A stretch of DNA of 64,000 bases from VRUE01 sp963774405 (lineage in GTDB: Bacteria; Actinomycetota; Thermoleophilia; Solirubrobacterales; 70-9): contig CAVZEV010000005.1 of NCBI GenBank assembly GCA_963774405.1, positions 620,001-684,000 of the forward strand, read 5' to 3'. Below, in pieces: positions 25,120 through 32,725 of the stretch. The notes beneath the pieces were generated by a model. The model did not search any database, was not told where the DNA came from, and saw only the letters and a program-made list of their open reading frames with translations. The number at the start of each line of letters is the position of its first letter. Within the stretch, counting starts at the first letter, position 1. Both the position numbers and the translations under genes were made by a program.

Positions 25120-26273
25120 AGATCGGCGTCCCCGGCGAGATCAAGCCCGACGAGTACCGCGTCGCGGTGACGCCGGCCGGGGTGCGCGAGCTGGTCGAAC
25201 ACGGCCATGAGGTCTTGGTCGAGGCGGGGGCGGGCGATGGCAGCTCGATCAGCGATGCCGACTTCGAGGCCCAGGGCGCCCGCACCGTCGCCGACGCCGA
25301 CGCGGTCTTCGCCGAGGCGGAGATGGTGATCAAGGTCAAGGAGCCGCAGCCGGTCGAGGTCGAGATGCTGCGCCCGGGCCAGCTGCTCTTCACCTACCTG
25401 CACCTGGCGCCCGATCCCGAGCTGACCCGCGGCCTCTGCGGCTCGGGCGCGACCTGCATTGCCTACGAGACGGTCGAGGACGCCCACGGTCACCTGCCGC
25501 TGCTGGCGCCGATGAGCGAGATCGCCGGCAAGATCGCCACCCAGGCCGGCGCCTTCATGCTCGAGAAGCCGCTCGGCGGTCGCGGCATCCTGCTCGGCGG
25601 CGTGCCCGGCGTCGCCGCCGCCAACGTGATGGTGATCGGCGGCGGCGTGGTCGGCATGAACGCCGCCTTCGTCGCGATCGGGATGGGCGCCGACGTCTTC
25701 GTCTTCGACAAGTCGATCGACCGCCTGCGTGAGCTCGACACCGACTTCGCCGGCTCCTGCTCGACCGTCTACTCGACCACGCTGGCGGTCGAGGAGATGC
25801 TGCCGCGCGCCGACCTCGTGATCGGCGCCGTCCTCGTCCACGGCGCCCGCGCGCCGTACGTGGTGCGTCGCGAACAGCTGGCGCTGATGAAGCCGGGCGC
25901 GGTGCTGGTCGACGTCGCGATCGACCAGGGCGGCTGCTTCGAGACCTCGCACCCGACCACGCATCGCGATCCCACCTTCGAGGTCGAGGGGATCACCCAC
26001 TACTGCGTCGCCAACATGCCCGGCGCGGTGCCGATCACCTCGACCCACGCGCTTACCAATGCGACCCTGCCCTACGCGATCGCCCTCGCCGACGGGGGCG
26101 TCGCCGGGGCGATCCGCCGCGACCCCGGGCTGCGGCCCGGCGTCAACGTGGCCGCCGGCGTGGTCACGCATCCCGCCGTCGCCGAGGGCGTCGGCGCGGA
26201 ATGCGTCCCGGTGGAGGCGGCGCTCGAGCTGGAACCTGAACGACAAAGAGCTGAGAAGGAGAGGAGTCGATGA
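25116..26273 (+). CDS. ald: Alanine dehydrogenase
   Basis: NAD-dependent interconversion of alanine with pyruvate and ammonium. MKIGVPGEIKPDEYRVAVTP is the diagnostic N-terminus, Lys in MVIKVKEPQPVE and His in FTYLHLAPD are the substrate residues, and VMVIGGGVVGMNAAFVAIGM is the Rossmann motif. The GTG at 25116 overlaps the pucR TGA by 3 bp, giving the usual length of 385 aa. In this operon it recycles the alanine formed when the aminotransferase uses pyruvate as acceptor, an efficient pairing. Confidence 0.95.
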   Translation: MKIGVPGEIKPDEYRVAVTPAGVRELVEHGHEVLVEAGAGDGSSISDADFEAQGARTVADADAVFAEAEMVIKVKEPQPVEVEMLRPGQLLFTYLHLAPDPELTRGLCGSGATCIAYETVEDAHGHLPLLAPMSEIAGKIATQAGAFMLEKPLGGRGILLGGVPGVAAANVMVIGGGVVGMNAAFVAIGMGADVFVFDKSIDRLRELDTDFAGSCSTVYSTTLAVEEMLPRADLVIGAVLVHGARAPYVVRREQLALMKPGAVLVDVAIDQGGCFETSHPTTHRDPTFEVEGITHYCVANMPGAVPITSTHALTNATLPYAIALADGGVAGAIRRDPGLRPGVNVAAGVVTHPAVAEGVGAECVPVEAALELEPERQRAEKERSR

Positions 26274-27637
26274 GCACCTACGCGGTCGTCAACCCCGCCA
26301 CCGGCGAGAGGGTCAGGGAGTACGAGCAGATAAGCGACGCCGAGCTGAACGCGGCGATCGCCCGCGCCGACGCCGCCTACCGAAGCTGGTCCCCCTCCAC
26401 AAGTGTCGCCGAGCGGGCCGCGTTGATCCGCAGGGTCGGCGAGCTGCACGGCGAGCAGCGCGAGGAGCTGGCCGCGATCATCGTCGGCGAGATGGGCAAG
26501 CCGGTCGAGCAGGCGCTTGGCGAGGTCGACTTCACGGCCGAGATCTACGCCTACTACGCCGACAACGCCGAGCAGCTGATGGCCGACGAGCCGATCGCCC
26601 TGCTCGGTGGCGAGGGCACGGCGCTGGTCCGCCGCAGCGCCTTCGGCGTCCTGCTCGGGATCATGCCCTGGAACTTCCCCTACTACCAGGTGGCTCGCTT
26701 CGCCGCCCCGAACCTGGTGATCGGCAACCCGATCCTGCTCAAGCACGCGCCGCAGTGCCCGCAATCGGCCGAGGCGATGCAGCGGATCTTCGACGACGCC
26801 GGCTTCCCGGAGGGGGCCTACGAGAACATCTACGCTGGCAACGAGCAGATCGCGACGGTCATCGCCGATCCCCGCGTGCACGGCGTCTCGGTCACCGGTT
26901 CGGAGCGAGCGGGCGCGGCGGTCGCCGAGGTCGCCGGGCGCAACCTGAAGAAGGTCGTGCTCGAGCTGGGCGGCTCGGACCCGTTCATCCTGCTCGGCTC
27001 CGACGACCTCGAGGCCACCGCGGCAGAGGCCGCGGAAGCGCGCCTCGACAACGCCGGCCAGTCCTGCAACGCGGCCAAGCGGTTCATCGTCGTCGACGAG
27101 CTCTACGACGAGTTCCTGGAGAAGTTCAAGGCCGCCCTGACCGCCGCGGCGCCGGGCGACCCGGCCTCCGAGGACACCGCCGTCGGCCCGCTCTCCTCCG
27201 CGACCGCCGCCGAGCGGCTCGAGGACCAGGTCAGGCGGGCGGTCGAGGCCGGCGCCGAGATCGTCGCCGGCGGCAAGCGCCAGGGCAACTTCTTCGAACC
27301 GACGATCCTCACCGGGATCGAGCCCGGCGCCGAGGCCTCCCAGGAAGAGTTCTTCGGCCCGGTCGCCCAGGTCTACCGGGTCGGCTCCGAGGAGGAGGCG
27401 GTCGAGCTCGCCAACCAGACGCCGTTTGGGCTCGGCTCCTACCTGATGACGACCGACGCCGAGCAGGCGGAGCGGGTCGCCGACAGGATCGAAGCGGGGA
27501 TGGTCTACGTCAACCTGGTCGGCGCCGACAGTCCCGAGCTTCCCTTCGGCGGCTTCAAGCGCTCGGGCTTCGGCCGCGAGCTGGGCCGCTACGGCGCCGA
27601 TGAGTTCGTCAACAAGAAGCTGATCCGCAGCGCCTGA
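26270..27637 (+). CDS. gabD: NAD(P)-dependent succinate-semialdehyde dehydrogenase-type ALDH
   Basis: Oxidises succinate semialdehyde (from GABA/putrescine) to succinate. FGVLLGIMPWNFPYYQVARF, VTGSERAGAAVAEVAG, the general base Glu in VLELGGSDPF and the nucleophile Cys266 in NAGQSCNAAKRF are clear, and the C-terminus ends PFGGFKRSGFGRELGRYG. At 455 aa the length matches the GabD1/Sad type. The ATG overlaps the ald stop (ATGA). As last gene of the operon it completes a route from putrescine via GABA semialdehyde steps to the TCA cycle. A close relative could act on other small aldehydes. Confidence 0.88.
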   Translation: MSTYAVVNPATGERVREYEQISDAELNAAIARADAAYRSWSPSTSVAERAALIRRVGELHGEQREELAAIIVGEMGKPVEQALGEVDFTAEIYAYYADNAEQLMADEPIALLGGEGTALVRRSAFGVLLGIMPWNFPYYQVARFAAPNLVIGNPILLKHAPQCPQSAEAMQRIFDDAGFPEGAYENIYAGNEQIATVIADPRVHGVSVTGSERAGAAVAEVAGRNLKKVVLELGGSDPFILLGSDDLEATAAEAAEARLDNAGQSCNAAKRFIVVDELYDEFLEKFKAALTAAAPGDPASEDTAVGPLSSATAAERLEDQVRRAVEAGAEIVAGGKRQGNFFEPTILTGIEPGAEASQEEFFGPVAQVYRVGSEEEAVELANQTPFGLGSYLMTTDAEQAERVADRIEAGMVYVNLVGADSPELPFGGFKRSGFGRELGRYGADEFVNKKLIRSA

Positions 27638-27682
27638 GGGCAACCTCTCGATCGGGACGACACGGGCCTGTACCCTCGCGCG

Positions 27683-29422
27683 GTGACCTGGACGGCAAGA
27701 AGCCTCCTCGCGGCCGCGCTGGCCTGCGCGGCCGCGCTGGTGTTCGTCGCCGCGGCGCCCCCGGGCGAAGAAGAAGTCGAAGAAGCGCGCTGCCACGGGC
27801 GGCGGGCGACGATCGTCGGCACGGAAGGAAACGACGTTCTGCGCGGAACGCCCGGGCGCGACGTGATCTGGGGCGGTGGCGGTGACGACACGATCTTCGG
27901 CAGCCTCGGCAACGACCTGCTCTGCGGCGGGCCGGGCTCAGACGTGATCCACGGCGGCCGCGGCAACGACGTCATCGACGGTGGCGCCGGCAACGACGAC
28001 CGGGTCTACGGCGACCTCGGCGACGACAAGCTGACCGGCGGTCCCGGCAACGGCGACGAAGTCGCGGGGGGGCTTGGCATCGACACTCTCAACGGCGGTC
28101 CCGGCAACTTCGACTTCGTCCACGGCGACTACGGCTATGACCGCATGGACGGCGGTCCCGGCAAGGGCGACATCGCCTCATTTGCCACCGACGTCGGCGC
28201 CGGGCGCGACGGCGGCGTCAAGGTCAACCTGGCCAAGCACAGGGCCAGGGGCGACGGCCACGACCGGCTCTTCCGCTTCGAGAGCCTCGAAGGCTCGGCC
28301 TTCGACGACATCCTGATCGGCAACGGCCAGGCCAACGTGATCGACGGCGGCGCCGGCAACGACACGATCCGCGGCGGCGGCGGCAAGGACACGATCGACG
28401 GCGGTCCGGGGACGGACCGCTGCAGCGGTGCAAAGGGCAACACGACCTCCTGCGGGCCCGAAGCGAAGCCGAAAGCCTCGGCCTACGCCGAAATCGACCC
28501 GGTTGTGGGCGGTGGGGGAGGGCTGGAGCTGCTCGGCGGCGGTGGCGACGACCACTTCGTCCTCGCCTTCGACGAAGCGACCTCGACCTTCGGCATCACG
28601 GCGAAGAAGGGCATCGCGATCGGCAACGGCTGCAGCCGGGTCAGCGCCGTGCAGGTCAGCTGCGCGGCGGGCGGGCCGGCGCGTTGGGTGACGGCCGACC
28701 TCGGCCCGGGCAACGACAGCCTCACGGTCGAAGGCTCGCTGGCCGGCGCCCAGAACGTGCGCATCGCCGGCGGGCTCGGCAACGACACGATCCACGGCGG
28801 CGAAGAGGACGATCTGATCGAGGCCGGCTTCGGCGCCGACAAGCTCTACGGCGGCGGTGGTGCCGACGGCCTGATCGGCAGCCGACCCGGTCCGACCTAC
28901 CTCTACGGCGGCCCCGGCGGCGACCTGCTCGCCGCCGGTGGCGGTTGCGCCGGTGGGGCGCTGGTCGGCGGCCCCGGCCGCGACGACGCCTCCTTTGCCG
29001 AGACGCCCGCCCACCCAGGGATCCTGCACGTCTCGTTCCCCGCGCACTCGGCCTGGATCGACGCGATCCCCCACTGCCACAAAGTGCACCTCTCGCCCAC
29101 CGACGAGGACATGGAGGGCTCCTTCGACAACGACGTCCTGGTCGGCGACGGCGGGCCCAACGCGATGCTCGGCCAACCGGGGCAGGACCGCTTCTACGGC
29201 GGCGGTGGCGAAGATGTGATCGACGCCCGCGACGGCACCAGGGACCTCTCGATCCAGTGCGGTCGCGGCAGCGTCGCCAGGTCTGGCGCCGTCCACGGCA
29301 GCGCCGCGGGCCGCGCCCTCACCGATCCCTTCGACCCGGCCCCGGTGCTCTGCGAAGTCACCAAGCACGGTCACCCGGTCGACGGGCTCGGCGCCGCCGA
29401 CGAACACGAAGTCGGCCGTTAG
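27683..29422 (+). CDS. Exported protein with RTX-type calcium-binding nonapeptide repeats
   Basis: Signal peptide (LLAAALACAAALVFVAAAP) from a GTG start at 27683, then an acidic spacer. Four blocks of GG-x-G-x-D-like repeats follow, e.g. GTPGRDVIWGGGGDDTIFGS, GGPGSDVIHGGRGNDVIDGG, LGNDTIHGGEEDDLIEAG. Each pair of turns binds Ca2+ in a parallel beta-roll. A non-repeat beta domain lies in between (about 265-350) with cysteines. There is no type I secretion signal or ABC exporter nearby, and the signal peptide implies Sec export, so calling it a toxin is unwarranted. Cell-surface or extracellular matrix role is likely. Confidence 0.85.
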   Translation: MTWTARSLLAAALACAAALVFVAAAPPGEEEVEEARCHGRRATIVGTEGNDVLRGTPGRDVIWGGGGDDTIFGSLGNDLLCGGPGSDVIHGGRGNDVIDGGAGNDDRVYGDLGDDKLTGGPGNGDEVAGGLGIDTLNGGPGNFDFVHGDYGYDRMDGGPGKGDIASFATDVGAGRDGGVKVNLAKHRARGDGHDRLFRFESLEGSAFDDILIGNGQANVIDGGAGNDTIRGGGGKDTIDGGPGTDRCSGAKGNTTSCGPEAKPKASAYAEIDPVVGGGGGLELLGGGGDDHFVLAFDEATSTFGITAKKGIAIGNGCSRVSAVQVSCAAGGPARWVTADLGPGNDSLTVEGSLAGAQNVRIAGGLGNDTIHGGEEDDLIEAGFGADKLYGGGGADGLIGSRPGPTYLYGGPGGDLLAAGGGCAGGALVGGPGRDDASFAETPAHPGILHVSFPAHSAWIDAIPHCHKVHLSPTDEDMEGSFDNDVLVGDGGPNAMLGQPGQDRFYGGGGEDVIDARDGTRDLSIQCGRGSVARSGAVHGSAAGRALTDPFDPAPVLCEVTKHGHPVDGLGAADEHEVGR

Positions 29423-29440
29423 GCCGGGAGGCGCCCGCGG

Positions 29441-30752
29441 CTAACGAGCCCGGCCGTCGCCGTTGGCGACCGTGCAGGCCTGCTCGGCACCGATGAAGGG
29501 GGCCAGGGTGATGTAGCTCGCCAGCGGTGCGATCTCGTGCATGTTCTCGGCGCCGCCGCCTTTGATCTGGTCGTAGATCATCGAGTAGATCGCGCCCCCG
29601 ATCGCCTCGGCGGCGATCGGGCTGACGTCGGGATTGAGCTCGAAGCCGGGGATCAGCAGGCCCTCCATCGTCTTCATCACCTCGTCGCGCTGTTCCAGCG
29701 CTCGCTTGCCGGCGGCGTAGACGTCGACCGCGCCGAGGGTCGTGTACTCGGGCTCGGCAGCGCAGAAGGCGAACATCGCGCCGAAGGCGCCGCGGACCGC
29801 GTGCGGCCAGTCGGGGGCGCGGCGGAAGGCGGGCAGGGTCGTCGCCAGCATCTGCGCGGAGCCGCTGTCGACCGCGGCCAGCATCGCCTCCTCCTTGTCG
29901 GCGAAGTTGGCGTAGAAGGTGGAGAGCGAGATCGAGGCGCGGGCGGCGATGTCGCCGATCGTCATCGCCGGGTAGCCCTTCTCGGCGACGACCGCGGCGA
30001 GAGCGCGCAGGATTCGTTCGGCCGGGTCGTAGCCATTGGCGGGGCCGCCGTTCTGCGCCGCGCGGCCGCGCGGCCGGCGCAGGGGCTCGGGGGGCGGCTG
30101 ATAAGCCGCGAACCAGTCCCACATCTGCGGGATCAGCTCGATCAGCTCCTCCTCCTCGTGGCGGTAGAGGCGGCTGTGGATCACCTTGCGCACGCCGCCG
30201 ACCATCGCTCGCACGATCCCCGCCGGCATCCCCTGGCGGCCGGGGCACCTGCTCCAGCGTGGCCGAGAGGAAGGCCTGCACGCCGTCGGTGGTGCGGTCG
30301 ATCTCCTCGATCGCGCGGGGGCCGGCGGCGTAGATCTCGACCAGGCACATCCGCGCCGCCGCCGCCTGTTCGACGATCAGGTTGATGAAGGCGTCGAAGG
30401 CCTGGCGAGCGCGCACCTCGTCCGGCGGCGGCCCGCCGTCGACGAAGATCGCGCCGACCGTCGGCCCGACGAAGGCGTGCAGGGCCGCCAGCAGGCACTC
30501 CTCCTTGTCCTTGAAGTGAGCGTAGAAGGCGCTGCGCGAGACGCCGGAGAGCTCAAGCAGGTCCTCGACCCGGGTCGCCTCGTAGCCTTTCTCGGCGACC
30601 ACGGCGACCAGCGCGGCGAAGAGTCGCTCCTGCTGGTTGCGGGCGACCTCCTCAGCCGGCAGTCGCCGCCCCGGCTGGAGCTTGCGATCGCGCAGCCTGC
30701 CTGCATCCCCCCACGGCGTCGTCACCATCGCGACCGGACCATAACTGGCCAT
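29441..30752 (-). CDS. Two-domain TetR-family regulator, one frameshift
   Basis: Two complete TetR modules in one chain. Module 1: NQQERLFAALVAVVAEKGYE, ATRVEDLLELSGVSRSAFYA, HFKDKEECLLAAL. Module 2: AERILRALAAVVAEKGYPAM, TIGDIAARASISLSTFYANF, ADKEEAMLAAV. The frame breaks in the linker at 30242-30245, where a GGGG run should be GGG; correcting it gives SATLEQVPGRQGMPAGIVRA and a protein of about 437 aa. Each half carries its own ligand domain, so this is a fused dimer-like repressor. The break is in a homopolymer and both halves are intact, so an error in the sequence is likely. Ligand and targets unknown. Confidence 0.8.
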
Positions 30753-31058
30753 CTAGCTACCTCCGTGGATACTTGAATCTCTCAGAGCGTTTGATGGTAC
30801 GTCCGATTCTTTGGGAACGCAACTATTTTCGCGGTCTTAATGAAAAAAAACACGCTGGAACTTGATTTTTCTGTAGGGCTGTGTTTTTATGGAGACGGCC
30901 CAAGAGATGCCGCAGCGGCACCAGCCGGATCCCTGCCGGCGACCCCCCTGCCGTCGGTCCCTTCCGACGGCGACCAGCAAACATTGACCCGGGCCCGACG
31001 CCTCCCACGTCGGCCCGGGTCGTTTGTTCGCCGCTCCGGTTCCGCTCTTGAGTGTTGG
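30753..31058. other. Gene-free region: AT-rich leader and strong hairpins
   Basis: The left part (30765-30895) is AT-rich for this genome, with A- and T-runs, and probably holds the tetR promoter. The right part has at least four GC-rich stem-loops described separately. No protein-coding sequence with a plausible start was found. Confidence 0.6.
30893..31027 (+). ncRNA. Candidate structured small RNA ending in a terminator-like hairpin
   Basis: Successive inverted repeats can be drawn on the plus strand: GCCGCAGCGGC, GCCGG...CCGGC, then CCGTCGG-loop-CCGACGG (near 30950-30972), and a last one of 14-15 bp, GACCCGGGCCCGACG (30986-31000) against CGTCGGCCCGGGTC (31008-31021), followed by GTTTGTT. 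TTGATT (30862-30867) and TTTTAT (30885-30890) with 17-bp spacing could be a weak promoter. The whole fits an independent small RNA or an attenuator, but no known family is recognised and no downstream plus-strand gene follows closely. Confidence 0.35.
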
Positions 31059-31460
31059 TTAGGGCCGCAGTTCGACGAAGCCGGCCGCCGCGAAGTCGCC
31101 GTCGAAGGCGAGCGCCTCGGAGATTCCCTTTGCCCGCATGAATGCGAAGCTGGTGGCGTCGACGAACGAGTACTCGCGCTCGTCGTGCCGGCGGAGCCAG
31201 AGGAGTGCTTCCTCTTCCTCGTCTCTTTCAATCCAGGCCAGTTGAATGTGGTGCTCTTTGCCGCCGATGCTGTCGAGGAATTCGACTGCCTTACGATGCC
31301 ATCGCTTGTAACGGAGCCAGGTCCAGGTCTCTCCTCGGATCAGGTTGGTCGCAACGATTCTTCGGCTTGCAGCGTGTTGAAGCAGCGTCAGAGCGTCCTC
31401 ATGCCTGGCATCGCGGTCGTCCATGGCCGCGATTAGGAATGAACTGTCGGCAAATATCAA
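31059..31460 (-). CDS. vapC: VapC-like PIN-domain toxin
   Basis: Type II toxin ribonuclease of the PIN fold, about 133 aa. Acidic residues: Asp in IFADSSFLIAAMDDRD near residue 4, Glu in IRGETWTWLRY near 43, Asp in SFVDATSFAFM near 98 and Asp in LAFDGDFAAAGF near 119. The frame is open further upstream, but TTG 31460 gives the standard N-terminus and overlaps the antitoxin stop by 4 bp (TTGA). The spacing and order (antitoxin first) are those of VapBC. RNA targets are unknown. Confidence 0.9.
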   Translation of the reverse strand: MIFADSSFLIAAMDDRDARHEDALTLLQHAASRRIVATNLIRGETWTWLRYKRWHRKAVEFLDSIGGKEHHIQLAWIERDEEEEALLWLRRHDEREYSFVDATSFAFMRAKGISEALAFDGDFAAAGFVELRP

Positions 31461-31702
31461 GGGGGCGGCTTCAATCTGTAGACGACCTCGTCGATTGTCC
31501 GGGTGTCGTTGGGATCGCTCGAAACCGTTCCGCACAGCTTGAAGAACGGATCCTCCTCGATCGGTGGCAATGGCTTCACTCTCTCCCGCACGCAACGCCT
31601 GATCACCTCCGCCTTCGAGAGCCCCTCTTCTTCGGCGCGTCTCTCCACGGCCAAATCCAGCTCGGGCTCGATCGATATCTGCAGTCGCTTCATGCGGGCC
31701 AC
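31457..31702 (-). CDS. vapB: VapB-like ribbon-helix-helix antitoxin
   Basis: An 81-aa antitoxin. RLQISIEPELDLAVERRAEE is the RHH beta strand and helix A and EEGLSKAEVIRRCVRERV is helix B, followed by a C-terminal toxin-binding tail ending VVYRLKPPP. I chose GTG 31702 because GGAGGTGA lies 6 nt upstream; ATG 31693 is the alternative. The repeats immediately upstream should be its autorepression operator. Antitoxin neutralises the adjacent PIN toxin. Confidence 0.88.
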   Translation of the reverse strand: MARMKRLQISIEPELDLAVERRAEEEGLSKAEVIRRCVRERVKPLPPIEEDPFFKLCGTVSSDPNDTRTIDEVVYRLKPPP

Positions 31703-31732
31703 GTTACATCACCTCCATCGATGTAATGTAAC
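31703..31732. promoter_or_regulatory. Candidate VapB operator
   Basis: Inverted repeat GTTACAT (31703-31709) against ATGTAAC (31726-31732), with an inner pair TTACATC (31704-31710) against GATGTAA (31720-31726). It covers the Shine-Dalgarno and start of vapB, fitting autorepression by an RHH dimer-of-dimers. Confidence 0.6.
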
Positions 31733-31780
31733 GCAAGGCGCATGAGAGTGCGCCAATTGCCAGTCATCTAGGCTTCAGGC

Positions 31781-31975
31781 ATGGCCCGGACCCCGAGCGA
31801 GGACGAGGCTGCCGCGATCGCGGCAGCGATCGGGCGGTTTCGCGCGGAGACGGCGCCGGCGCCCAGTGCGGAGGAGGACGCCATCGGCCCGTGGCAGCGG
31901 GCTGCGCTGCTCGAGGGAGTCAGCGCCAAGGGCATGTTCGAGAAGGCAGAAGGAGGAGAGCGATGGCTGTCGTGA
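31781..31975 (+). CDS. Small AccE-like protein (acyl-CoA carboxylase epsilon-type), 64 aa
   Basis: TPSEDEAAAIAAAIGRFRAE followed by a Pro/Ala spacer and PWQRAALLEGVSAKGM. The helical EEAAAIAAAIxRF segment and the C-terminal WxRxALxEG are what I expect of the small epsilon/gamma-like subunits of actinobacterial acyl-CoA or oxaloacetate carboxylases, but the protein is too short for certainty. A carboxylase alpha chain lies 7 kb downstream. It overlaps the dodecin gene by 13 bp and the two share a Shine-Dalgarno-rich junction. Confidence 0.55.
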   Translation: MARTPSEDEAAAIAAAIGRFRAETAPAPSAEEDAIGPWQRAALLEGVSAKGMFEKAEGGERWLS

Positions 31976-32172
31976 AGATCATCGAGCTGGTCGGTAGCTC
32001 GAAAACCTCAACCGACGATGCCGCGCGCCAGGCGCTGAGCCAGGCGCAGGGCACCCTGCGCAACGTGCGGGCGGTCGACATCGTCTCGACCGGGATCCGG
32101 GGCGAGAATCTGGATGAGTATCGGGCGCATGTGCGGGTTGCGTTTTTGATCGAGGGGACGGAAATCGACTAA
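31963..32172 (+). CDS. Dodecin-family flavin-binding protein
   Basis: 69 aa: VVKIIELVGSSKTSTDDAAR, then ALSQAQGTLRNVRAVDIVST and YRAHVRVAFLIEG, the beta-alpha-beta-beta fold of dodecins, which form dodecamers that buffer flavins (or CoA). ATG 31963 follows AGGAGGAG by 5 nt. The position of the tryptophan that stacks on the flavin in typical dodecins (the W of a DWFEV-like segment) is occupied by Ala in RAVDIV, so flavin binding may be weakened or altered. Function is inferred from the fold. Confidence 0.88.
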   Translation: MAVVKIIELVGSSKTSTDDAARQALSQAQGTLRNVRAVDIVSTGIRGENLDEYRAHVRVAFLIEGTEID

Positions 32173-32182
32173 CGCGGTGGGT

Positions 32183-32260
32183 AAGGGGTCGGGTGCCCCT
32201 CCCCAAAACGAGCGGCTGGCGCCGCTCTCGAGTGTTTTGGGGAGGGGCACCCGACCCCTT
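32183..32260. repeat. Two-tier palindromic element P2
   Basis: Perfect 27-bp arms at 32183-32209 and 32234-32260 (left arm begins AAGGGGTCGGGTGCCCCTCC) enclosing a 7-bp hairpin GAGCGGC/GCCGCTC (32210-32216, 32221-32227) and the tail TCGAGTG. It lies between dodecin and rhodanese genes. It shares the inner AACGAGCGGC and CCGCTCTYGAGTGTTT sequence with P3. Confidence 0.88.
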
Positions 32261-32287
32261 GCTCAAAGCGTTGGCTAGATTCCGGGC

Positions 32288-32686
32288 ATGAGCGATGAGA
32301 CTCGAGAAGTCAGCCGGGACGAAGCGCAGAAGCTGATTGGCGACGGGGCGCAGTTGGTTGATGTGCGCGCTGGGCATGAGTGGGAGGCGGGCCATATTGA
32401 GGGGGCGACTCATCTGTCGCTGCCGGAGCTGGCCGAGCGGACCGGCGAGATCGACAAGGAGCGGCCGGTTGTTCTCTACTGCCGTGGGGGCAATCGATCG
32501 ACGATGGCTACGGATGCTCTTGCCGACGCCGGCTACGACGCGGCGAAGCTCAGCGGCGGGATTGTCGGCTGGTCCGAGGCCGGGCTGCCGCTGGCTCCCG
32601 AGGGGGCTGTTGTGGCCGAGTCGGGCGAAGCTGCCTCGATCCTGCATGCGCGCAAGAAGCTGCCTCCAGAGCTGACCAAGCCTTAA
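32288..32686 (+). CDS. Rhodanese-like sulfurtransferase domain protein
   Basis: A single rhodanese domain: VSRDEAQKLIGDGAQLVDVR, HIEGATHLSLPEL and the active-site loop VVLYCRGGNRSTMATDAL with Cys74 as persulfide carrier. At 132 aa it has a short C-terminal extension after the domain. It sits directly ahead of the sulfate-assimilation operon (start 40 bp downstream), so a role in sulfur trafficking is likely. The loop CRGGNRS has six residues and matches sulfur-specific rhodaneses. Confidence 0.9.
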   Translation: MSDETREVSRDEAQKLIGDGAQLVDVRAGHEWEAGHIEGATHLSLPELAERTGEIDKERPVVLYCRGGNRSTMATDALADAGYDAAKLSGGIVGWSEAGLPLAPEGAVVAESGEAASILHARKKLPPELTKP

Positions 32687-32725
32687 ATACCCTAATCCCT
32701 GTCAGGTTTTGCTATTTTCCACAGC

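Noticed and set aside
27683..29422. RTX repeats as a secreted haemolysin-like toxin
   Set aside because: No acyltransferase, no C-terminal type I signal and no ABC/MFP export genes; it has an ordinary signal peptide. Calcium-binding repeats alone do not make a toxin.
32687..32725. Riboswitch in front of the sulfate-assimilation operon
   Set aside because: Only about 40 bp separate the rhodanese stop from the reductase start, too short for a SAM-type riboswitch, and no conserved core is visible.
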